Assembly (NCBI GenBank): GCA_965652545.1
Contig: CBFGWV010000283.1
Location: forward strand, 1 to 6,378
Source of the DNA: CBFGWV01 sp965652545
Lineage (GTDB): Bacteria; Pseudomonadota; Gammaproteobacteria; Competibacterales; Competibacteraceae
Length of the DNA: 6,378 nucleotides
Direction of reading: 5' to 3'
Shown here piece by piece: positions 1 through 6,373 of the stretch. The notes beneath the pieces are model-generated. The model was not told the DNA's origin, did not search any database, and worked only from the letters and a program-made list of their open reading frames with translations. The position numbers and the translations under genes are program-made. Each line of letters starts with the position of its first letter. The first letter of the stretch is position 1.

Positions 1-37
1 GGCCATCGCCCTGAGGGCAGGGCTCCTACAAAGGCAG
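1..37 (-). repeat. REP-like palindromic element at left edge, in frame with the NRPS gene
   Basis: Read on the minus strand, the segment is TTTGTAGGAGC, then a C/G-rich imperfect palindrome (CCCTGCCCTCAGGGC), then GATGGCC. That is the layout of REP elements in Pseudomonas and Xanthomonadales: a GTAGGAGC head, a hairpin, then CGATGG. On the + strand GCCCT at 8-12 can pair with AGGGC at 19-23, or GCCC at 8-11 with GGGC at 15-18. The segment is open in the reading frame of the NRPS and would encode GHRPEGRAPTK. Only one copy is visible and it touches the window edge, so repeat status is by resemblance only. Confidence 0.45.
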
Positions 38-2997
38 TCGATGGGGATGACGCCGCGACGGGTAAGCAATCGGCCATCGAGAAGGGTGGCGTGGCGGGTG
101 GGCGAGCGGCCGTAGACGAGGATGGTGGCGCAACCGGTGAGCGGCCGGTCATCGACGAGGGCGAACTCAAAGCCTATCTGTCCGCGCGCCTGCCTGAGTA
201 CATGATCCCGGTGCAGTTCATCGCCCTGGACACCCTGCCGCTGAGCCCCAACGGCAAGCTCGATCGCAAGGCGCTGCCGGCGCCGCAGTGGCAGAGCAAA
301 GCCGAGTACACCGCCCCGGTCACCGAAACCGAAACCACCCTCGCGGCGATCTGGCAGCAGGTGCTGGGTCTGGAGCGTGTCGGCATCACCGACAATTTCT
401 TTGAACTCGGCGGCCACTCCCTCCTGGCTACGCAGTTGGTCGCCCGCATCCGCGAGCGCTTCGATATCGAGCTGCCGCTGCATGAGGTCTTCGAAGCCCC
501 CGAGCTTGGCCAGCTGGCCCGTCGTCTGGACACCATGGCTGGTATGACCGGAGCGCCATCACATCCACCGCTCACCACCGCTTCGCGCCGCGGCCGGTTG
601 CCCCTGTCCCCGGCCCAGCAACGGCTGTGGCTGGTGGATCGCCTCGCCGCCGACACAGCCCAGGCGGTGGCCTACAACATGAGCGGTCGGCTGATGCTGC
701 GTGGCCCGCTCGATGTGTCGGCCCTGACTGAGGCACTGAACACCGTCATCGCCCGCCACGAGGTGTTGCGTACGGTCTACCGCGAGAACGAAGCCGGCGA
801 ACCCCATGCCGTCATCGCGGACGCACTGACAGTGTCAGTGCCCGTCCTTGATGTGTCCGCGCTCGATGAACCCGAGCGTGAGGCCCGCGCCCAGCAGGCG
901 GCGCTGGAGGATGCCCGCAAACCGTTCGACCTGGCCACCGGGCCGCTGCTGCGTGCCCAATTGCTGAAGCTCGCCGAGCAGCAGCACATCCTGTTGGTCA
1001 GCCTGCACCACATCGTCGCCGATGGCTGGTCGCTGGGCGTGCTCATCGATGAATTCGCCGAATGCTACCGGGCACGGGTGCAAGCCCGCCCGCCCTGCCT
1101 GGCGGATCTCCCGATCCAGTACACCGACTACGCGCAATGGCAACATGACTTGCTGCACGGGGGGTATCTGCGTGCCCAGGCGGACTTCTGGTCGCAGACC
1201 CTGGCCGGCGCCCCGACGGCCTTGGCGCTGCCGACGGACGGCCCGCGCCCGGCCAAGGGCGTGGAAGGCGACGCTGTGGCGTTCCAGGTGCCGGCGTCGT
1301 TGATGAGCGCAGTGAACGCCCTGGCCGCCGAGCAGGGCGCGACCGCCTATATGGTGTTGCTGGCGAGCTTCCAGCTTCTGCTGCATCGCTTGACCGGCCA
1401 GGACGACCTGCTGATCGGCACTGACCTGGCCGGCCGTTCGCGGCGAGAGTTGGAGGGGCTGATCGGCTTCTTCGTCAACGTGCTCCCGCTTCGGTCCACC
1501 ATCCGCCGTGGGCTGCGCGTGCTCGACCTGCTGGGGCACACCCGGCGCCGGGTTCTCGATGCCTTCGATCACCAGGACCTGCCCTTCGAGCGCATCGTCG
1601 ATGCGCTCGGCGCGCCGCGCGAGCGCGGTCGCCATCCGCTGGTCCAGGTGCTGTTCGTGCTGCAGAACACCCCGCGCGGGCGGTTCGACCTGGACGGCGT
1701 GACGGTCGACACCTTGCCGCCGGCCCTGCATACCGCCAAGTTCGAGATGGCTTTGTTCCTGGAGGCGGACACCGATGGCGGCCTCCGAGGCCATTGGGTG
1801 TTCGCCACTGCCTTGTTCCGCCGCGCCACCATCGAGTGCTTCACCCGCGATTGGCTGGATGTGCTCGCCCGTGCCATGGCGGCGCCCGATACGCTGTTGG
1901 AGGATTTCACCGTGACGACCCCTACACAGCCGCCGGCCGCTCCCGCGGCAGGGCGCATGGGTGCCAAAAAGGACAAGCTGAAGTCGTTCATGACGACGCC
2001 GGTGGCGGCGCGCGAGAGCAACCGCGACCCGGTGCGGATGGCGCCCCTAACCACCGAGCGGGCGTTCCCACTACTCATCGAACCCACCATGGCCGGCCTT
2101 GATCCAGTGGCCTGGGCCGCGGTGCAGCGCACACGGTTGGATAGCTTGCTGTGCCGTCATGGCGGCGTGTTGTTCCGCGGCTTCACCCTGCGCACCCCGG
2201 CGGACTTCGAAGCGTTTGCGGAAAGCCTGCACCCGGGGCTGTACGGCGCGTATGGCGATCTGCCGAAGAAGGAGGGCGGGCGCAACACCTACCGCTCCAC
2301 GCCGTATCCCAACCGGCAGATGATCCTCTACCACAACGAAAGCGCCCACCTGGACCGCTGGCCGCGCAAGCAGTGGTTCTTTTGCGAGCAACCCTCGCCG
2401 GTCGGCGGCGCCACGCCCATCGTCGATTGCCGCGAAATGCTCCGCCGCCTGCCGGCGGCACTGGTCGAGCGGTTCGAGCGCCACGGCCTGCTCTACGTGC
2501 GCACGTTCACCCGCAATCTCGATGTGAGCTGGCAGGACTTCTTCAAGACCGACGATCGCGCCGAGGTCGAGGCACGTTGCCGAGCCGGCGATATCGACAC
2601 CCGTTGGCTGGAAGGCGATGAGTTGCAGATCCGCACCCGCTGCCCCGCGGTGATCACCCACCCGCTGACCGGCGAGCGTTCGTTCTTCAACCAGGTGCAA
2701 CTGCATCACATCAGTTGCCTTGATGCGGAGGTGCGTGGCGATCTGCTCGACATGGTCGGCCTCGAACGCATGCCCAGACAGGTCTACTACGGCGACGGCA
2801 CGCCCATTGCGGATGCCGACATGGCCGTGATCGGCGAGGCCTACGAAGCCTGCGCCGTGCGTTTCGATTGGCGTCAGGGCGATGTGGTCATGCTGGACAA
2901 CATGCTCGCGGCGCACGCCCGCGACCCCTACGAAGGCCCGCGCAAAATCGTCGTCGCCATGGGCGAAATGACCGGCCGTAGAGAATTGACATCATGA
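1..2997 (+). CDS. NRPS, 5'-partial: A-domain tail, T, C, and fused Fe(II)/2OG aspartyl beta-hydroxylase
   Basis: Multidomain peptide synthetase, cut by the left edge; the frame is open from base 1. The first recognisable codons are near 163. Residues are numbered from the GTG at 91. Seen: A10 motif NGKLDRKALP (54-63); T domain with DNFFELGGHSLL, phosphopantetheine Ser110; C domain about 168-600 with LSPAQQRLW (172-180), RHEVLRT (222-228), HHIVADG (306-312, catalytic His307), YTDYAQW, GFFVNVLPLR (459-468), HQDLPFE (494-500) and RHPLVQV. A Pro/Ala linker leads to a TauD/SyrP-like hydroxylase, about 625-960. Its ligands are His748 and Glu750 (YHNESAH) and distal His942 (AHARDPYEGPR); Arg951 probably binds 2-oxoglutarate. 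Known: such C-terminal hydroxylases in siderophore NRPSs hydroxylate carrier-bound Asp or His. Inferred: it acts on the Asp loaded by the next protein. The C domain looks LCL-like, but its subtype is uncertain. The GTG at 91 is unlikely to be the true start because it would leave only an A-domain stub. The substrate of the upstream module cannot be read. Confidence 0.93.
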   Translation, partial: GHRPEGRAPTKAVDGDDAATGKQSAIEKGGVAGGRAAVDEDGGATGERPVIDEGELKAYLSARLPEYMIPVQFIALDTLPLSPNGKLDRKALPAPQWQSKAEYTAPVTETETTLAAIWQQVLGLERVGITDNFFELGGHSLLATQLVARIRERFDIELPLHEVFEAPELGQLARRLDTMAGMTGAPSHPPLTTASRRGRLPLSPAQQRLWLVDRLAADTAQAVAYNMSGRLMLRGPLDVSALTEALNTVIARHEVLRTVYRENEAGEPHAVIADALTVSVPVLDVSALDEPEREARAQQAALEDARKPFDLATGPLLRAQLLKLAEQQHILLVSLHHIVADGWSLGVLIDEFAECYRARVQARPPCLADLPIQYTDYAQWQHDLLHGGYLRAQADFWSQTLAGAPTALALPTDGPRPAKGVEGDAVAFQVPASLMSAVNALAAEQGATAYMVLLASFQLLLHRLTGQDDLLIGTDLAGRSRRELEGLIGFFVNVLPLRSTIRRGLRVLDLLGHTRRRVLDAFDHQDLPFERIVDALGAPRERGRHPLVQVLFVLQNTPRGRFDLDGVTVDTLPPALHTAKFEMALFLEADTDGGLRGHWVFATALFRRATIECFTRDWLDVLARAMAAPDTLLEDFTVTTPTQPPAAPAAGRMGAKKDKLKSFMTTPVAARESNRDPVRMAPLTTERAFPLLIEPTMAGLDPVAWAAVQRTRLDSLLCRHGGVLFRGFTLRTPADFEAFAESLHPGLYGAYGDLPKKEGGRNTYRSTPYPNRQMILYHNESAHLDRWPRKQWFFCEQPSPVGGATPIVDCREMLRRLPAALVERFERHGLLYVRTFTRNLDVSWQDFFKTDDRAEVEARCRAGDIDTRWLEGDELQIRTRCPAVITHPLTGERSFFNQVQLHHISCLDAEVRGDLLDMVGLERMPRQVYYGDGTPIADADMAVIGEAYEACAVRFDWRQGDVVMLDNMLAAHARDPYEGPRKIVVAMGEMTGRRELTS
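34..147 (+). repeat. Degenerate 36-39-nt tandem repeats coding 12-13-residue units in an A-domain linker
   Basis: Translated in the NRPS frame, three consecutive units align: AVDGDDAATGKQS (34-72), AIEKGGVAGGRA (73-108) and AVDEDGGATGERP (109-147), followed by VIDEG as a possible partial fourth. Units one and three share 7 of 13 residues and about 26 of 39 bases. Five of the seven shared residues use different codons, which suggests the segment is old and maintained as protein. It sits where NRPS A domains have a loop between the strand after A8 and the helix before A10, a site that could tolerate inserts. The divergence makes a chance resemblance possible. Confidence 0.4.
2976..2997 (+). promoter_or_regulatory. 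ATGA stop/start overlap (translational coupling) between the two NRPS genes
   Basis: The stop TGA (2995-2997) of the first NRPS overlaps the ATG (2994-2996) of the second by four bases. Only a weak purine run, GAGA at 2981-2984, lies about nine bases upstream, so initiation probably depends on ribosomes finishing the first gene. This suits two proteins that must be present in equal amounts because the hydroxylase at the end of one works with the interface domain at the start of the other. There is no room for a separate promoter between them. Confidence 0.75.
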
Positions 2998-5900
2998 ATG
3001 CCGTTGTGGAGTTCGACGCCTTACCCTTGAGCCCCGAACAACGCGCCGCGCAGCGGAATGGGGCGCCGCCCGCGACGCTGTGCTTGGCCATCTCCGGCCC
3101 GCTGGACGCGCACCGCCTGCACCGTGCCTGGCAGGCCGTGACCGCGGCCCACTGGCTGCTGCGCTGTACCCGTACCGACCTCGGCCAGCGGCCGGACGAC
3201 GACGGCTGCGACAAGCACTGGTCCGTTCTCGATCTCACCGATCAAGCGGATGCGACCGGCGCGGACGTGGTGACGCCGACGGTGCCGGAGGCCGATGGTC
3301 CCTGGGTCGCGGCCGCGCTCCTGTGGCGCGATGGCGGGCGGATCGAGCTTTGCCTGCGGGCCTCGCCCTGTATCGCCGACCGCGGCAGCCTCGCCGTCCT
3401 CGCTCACGACCTGCATGCGGCTTACCGTGACGACGGCCATTGGGCGCTGCCGGCCGATGGCCCGCATTACGGCCACTACATCCAGTGGCGGCAGGCCATG
3501 CAGTTCGACGAGGACGCCGCAGGCGGGCGGGCGTACTGGACGGCCATCGTCGGCGACACACCACCGGCGCCGCCGCAGTTTGCGTTTCGCCGTCCCGGGC
3601 GGTCGGCCGGCGCAGGGGCGAGCGTATCCCTACCCCTGGCGCCCACGCTGGCGGCGGCGCTCGCAGCACAGGCCGAGTCGCTGGGGCACACGGCGGAAAC
3701 CCTTCTTCAAGCGGCGTGGTGGGCCATGCTCGGCCGGCTGTCCGGGCAGGCTGCCTTCAGTGGCGGCTGGCTGCACGATTGCCGGCGCGACTACGAGGAC
3801 TTCGCACCGGTCGTTGGGGTGTTCGACAAGGTGTTGCCGGTGATCATATCGCCGGCCGCGGACATGCCGTTCGGCCGCTGGGTGGACACGCTGGGCGGCG
3901 TGCTGGACGACCACCGCGCCTGGCAGGAGCACTGGCCGGTGGACGCACCACCGACGGATGCGCATCTGTCCGTGGGCTTTCGCATCACCGACGACCCGTT
4001 GGTCGATGACGATTGGTCGCTCATCGAGGCGCCGGTGCGCCACTTCGAACTGTGCCTGGATGCGCACCTGGGCGTGGGCGATCGGCCGACGGCCGTCAGC
4101 CTGCACTACGCCCCTGCACGGTACCGCGAGACTACGGTGCAGGCTTTGCTCGACCAGTATGTCTCGCTACTCGGCGCGTTGCCGACACTCGCCGGCCGGC
4201 CGCTGGGCCTGCTGCCGCTGGGCGATGCCGCGCAGGCGGTTCTGCACGGCCCGGACAGCACGCCGGATGTGCAGTCTCTACCGCTGATCGTCGCTCGCTG
4301 GGGACAGGAGACACCCAACGCCCCGGCCCTCGAATCCTCCGGCGGCGTGCTGACCTATGCCCAACTCAATGCGCAGGTCAACCGGCTGGCCTGCTGGCTG
4401 CAGGAGCAGGGCGCCGGCCCCGACGTGCCCGTCGCCCTGTGCCTGCCGCGATCGCCCAATCTCGTGATTGCCGTTCTCGCGGTGATGCGGGCCGGTGCCG
4501 CCTACCTGCCGCTCGACCCCACCTGGCCGGCGGTCCGGTGCCGCCGCATCGTCGAGGCCGCCGGCCCCCGTCTGGTGCTCAGTGCCACGGCGATGGAGGG
4601 CTTGGGCGCCTGCCTGCAGGTGACGTGGCCGGAGCTGGTCAATGAGCTGATCGACTACCCCGACACGCCGCCGCCGGTGGCCATTGCGCCCGAGCATGCC
4701 GCGTATGTGCTGTTCACCTCCGGTTCCACCGGCGAGCCCAAAGGCGTGGTCGTCGAGCACCGTCAGCTCATGAACTATGTCCACGCCGCCAGCGAAGCCA
4801 TGGACCTGCGCCGGTGCCGCTGTTTCGCCCTGACGTCGACCGTGGCCGCTGACCTGGGCAACACCACGTTGTTCGGCGCGTTCTACCACGGCGCCCGGCT
4901 GATGGTGGCCGACGATGCAGCGGTGAACAGCCCGGCGGACTTTGCCCGTTTTCTCCGCCGCCATGCCGTCGACTGCGTAAAAATCGTCCCCTCGCATCTG
5001 GCCGCGCTGCTGGACGACGACGACCCTGCACTGCCCGATACCCTCATCCTGGGCGGCGAGCCGACGTCCATGGCACTCGCCGCGCGCATCCTGCGCCTGG
5101 CGCCGCGCTGCCAGGTGTTCAACCACTACGGCCCGACCGAAACCACCGTCGGAGTCATGACCCACCGGCTGAATGCCGCCGAACTGGACGAGGCGATCTG
5201 CAACGACATCGTGCCCCTGACCCGGGTGATGGCTAATTGCAGTGTGCAGGTGTTGGATGCGGCGCTGCGACCGGTCCCGCCCGGGGCGGTGGGGTCGTTG
5301 TACCTGGGTGGGGCCCAACTGTGCCGCGGCTACCTTGGCGGCGGGCAGGGCGAGGTGTTCATCGACGACCCCCAGCACCCCGGCCAGCGGGTGTACCGCA
5401 GTGGCGACCGGGCCTTGCTGCGTCACGAGGGCGGCATCGTCGTGCTAGGCCGCGACGATGCCCAGGTGAAGATACGTGGTTTCCGCATCGAGCCGGGTGA
5501 GGTGGAGGCCGTCATTCAAGCCCTGCCCGGTGTGGCCCAGGCCGCGGTCGTTGCCCGTGCGACGGGGAGCGACACCGTACTGGTAGCCTGCGTGGTGCCG
5601 ACCGACAAGACCGAACCGACCGTGGCAATGAGCCGACGGCTGGACGTCGCCCTGGCCGATTTGCTCCCCGAGCCGATGCGGCCCACACGATGGCGGTTTC
5701 TCGATGCGCTGCCTCGCCTGGCCAACGGCAAGATCGACCGTGCCGGTTTGCCGACCGACGAGCACCGACCCGTTGCCGAAAAAACCCAACCGCGCGATGC
5801 GCTGGAAACCCTGCTCGCAAGCCACATGGCCAGCTTACTGGAGGCTGAAGTCCTGGGTGTGGACGAGGACTTCTTCGAGGCCGGCGGCCACTCGTTGCTG

Positions 5901-6137
5901 GTGATCAAACTCGTCGCCGCCATCCGCAAGGCCTTCCAACTGGAGGTGCCGCCGGCCATCGTCTTCGACAACCCCACGGTAGCGGCCCTGGCCCAGGCCT
6001 TGCGTGAACGCGAGCCGACGCCGGGCACTGTGGAGAAAGCCGCCGGCCTACGCCTGAAGCTGGCTGCCATGACGCCGGAGCAACGCGAGGCGCTGCGACG
6101 TCAGGCCTCGGGAGCCAAAGGTAATAGCGGCCCGTAA
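2994..6137 (+). CDS. NRPS module: interface (non-catalytic C-like) domain, Asp-specific A domain, T domain
   Basis: Complete 1047-residue NRPS that activates aspartate and holds it for hydroxylation. Residues 5-410 have a C-domain fold signature (LPLSPEQR at 10-17, YGHYIQW near 159, GVFDKVLP near 275), but HHxxxDG is replaced by SPCIADR (124-130), so peptide-bond catalysis is unlikely. The A domain spans about 430-920: A2 AGAAYLPLDP, A3 LFTSGSTGEPKG (573-584), A5 NHYGPTETT (710-718), A7 YRSGDR (usual Thr is Ser), A8 GRDDAQVKIRGFRIEPGEVE, A10 NGKIDRAGLP. Specificity positions are D620 L621 T624 K663 I685 G687 H711 V719 G720 K913, i.e. DLTKIGHVGK, the Asp code. The T domain has FFEAGGHSLL with phosphopantetheine Ser967. 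A basic helical tail (about 1007-1047) may be a docking segment. There is no C, E or TE domain after T. The start ATG overlaps the upstream stop, so the two proteins are probably co-translated. Inferred product: beta-hydroxyaspartyl-S-carrier within a siderophore chain. Confidence 0.95.
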   Translation: MNAVVEFDALPLSPEQRAAQRNGAPPATLCLAISGPLDAHRLHRAWQAVTAAHWLLRCTRTDLGQRPDDDGCDKHWSVLDLTDQADATGADVVTPTVPEADGPWVAAALLWRDGGRIELCLRASPCIADRGSLAVLAHDLHAAYRDDGHWALPADGPHYGHYIQWRQAMQFDEDAAGGRAYWTAIVGDTPPAPPQFAFRRPGRSAGAGASVSLPLAPTLAAALAAQAESLGHTAETLLQAAWWAMLGRLSGQAAFSGGWLHDCRRDYEDFAPVVGVFDKVLPVIISPAADMPFGRWVDTLGGVLDDHRAWQEHWPVDAPPTDAHLSVGFRITDDPLVDDDWSLIEAPVRHFELCLDAHLGVGDRPTAVSLHYAPARYRETTVQALLDQYVSLLGALPTLAGRPLGLLPLGDAAQAVLHGPDSTPDVQSLPLIVARWGQETPNAPALESSGGVLTYAQLNAQVNRLACWLQEQGAGPDVPVALCLPRSPNLVIAVLAVMRAGAAYLPLDPTWPAVRCRRIVEAAGPRLVLSATAMEGLGACLQVTWPELVNELIDYPDTPPPVAIAPEHAAYVLFTSGSTGEPKGVVVEHRQLMNYVHAASEAMDLRRCRCFALTSTVAADLGNTTLFGAFYHGARLMVADDAAVNSPADFARFLRRHAVDCVKIVPSHLAALLDDDDPALPDTLILGGEPTSMALAARILRLAPRCQVFNHYGPTETTVGVMTHRLNAAELDEAICNDIVPLTRVMANCSVQVLDAALRPVPPGAVGSLYLGGAQLCRGYLGGGQGEVFIDDPQHPGQRVYRSGDRALLRHEGGIVVLGRDDAQVKIRGFRIEPGEVEAVIQALPGVAQAAVVARATGSDTVLVACVVPTDKTEPTVAMSRRLDVALADLLPEPMRPTRWRFLDALPRLANGKIDRAGLPTDEHRPVAEKTQPRDALETLLASHMASLLEAEVLGVDEDFFEAGGHSLLVIKLVAAIRKAFQLEVPPAIVFDNPTVAALAQALREREPTPGTVEKAAGLRLKLAAMTPEQREALRRQASGAKGNSGP

Positions 6138-6159
6138 GAGAGCGCCTTTGGGACATCTG

Positions 6160-6210
6160 CGCCCCTGCCTGACACCCTTGGCGGGGTTGGGCTCCTCTCA
6201 GGGCTGGGCG
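6160..6210 (+). terminator. Possible structured 3' end (interrupted stem-loop without T-tract)
   Basis: CGCCC (6160-6164) pairs with GGGCG (6206-6210) and CCTGA (6168-6172) pairs with TCAGG (6198-6202), giving a two-part stem about 23 bases after the stop codon of the second NRPS gene. The position suits a transcript end or a 3' stabilising structure. The lack of a U-tract argues against a standard intrinsic terminator, and in sequence this GC-rich such stems arise readily by chance. Confidence 0.2.
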
Positions 6211-6325
6211 CCGGCGCTTGCCGGTCCACGCCGGTATGCCCCCGCGTTCCTGGCGCCATCAGTGGCCTCAGGCGCTCGAACCCGCCTGCGGACGAGCCGG
6301 TAGGTCGTGTTCCGACGCGCTGTGA

Positions 6326-6373
6326 ACACGTCCGTGTGAGCTCGACGGCAGCATCCATGCTGCCGACGGTCGG
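6326..6373. repeat. Twin hairpin, REP/BIME-like, at right edge
   Basis: Two hairpins with two-base loops lie side by side: ACACG-TC-CGTGT (6326-6337) and CGGCAGCAT-CC-ATGCTGCCG (6346-6365). The second has nine perfect pairs and gains two more across an A-A mismatch (CG 6343-6344 with CG 6367-6368). A third small inverted repeat, CCGA-CGG-TCGG (6363-6373), overlaps its end. Both main loops contain TCC between complementary arms, which suggests one designed unit rather than coincidence. The arrangement resembles intergenic repeats seen after genes in Xanthomonadales, but that match is from memory and copy number cannot be tested here. Confidence 0.45.

Noticed and set aside
91..93. GTG as the true start of the first NRPS gene
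   Set aside because: It would begin in the middle of the tandem-repeat segment and leave only the last part of an A domain. The frame stays open to base 1 and no convincing ribosome site precedes it.
835..1794. Long antisense open frame opposite the C domain
   Set aside because: Its translation is Gln/Arg/Gly-rich with no recognisable family, as expected for the reverse strand of a GC-rich gene. The + strand holds clear C-domain motifs.
2950..3000. Fur box or promoter between the two genes
   Set aside because: The genes overlap by four bases and no AT-rich GATAAT-type inverted repeat is present.
3363..3389. Heterocyclisation (Cy) domain reading of the second protein's N-terminus
   Set aside because: D129xxS132 fits half of DxxxxDxxS, but the first Asp is Ser124, and ordinary C domains also carry DGxS. 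An Asp-loading module gives no substrate for cyclisation.
4278..5426. Long antisense open frame opposite the A domain
   Set aside because: Composition is typical of a shadow frame, with no start context and no family resemblance, and it lies wholly opposite conserved A-domain motifs.
6138..6325. Classical intrinsic terminator
   Set aside because: Several GC-rich stems exist but none is followed by a T-run.
6101..6358. Small antisense frame covering the downstream region
   Set aside because: Its ATG lies inside the right-edge hairpin, it runs into the NRPS gene, it is low-complexity Pro/Arg/Gly-rich, and no ribosome site was seen.
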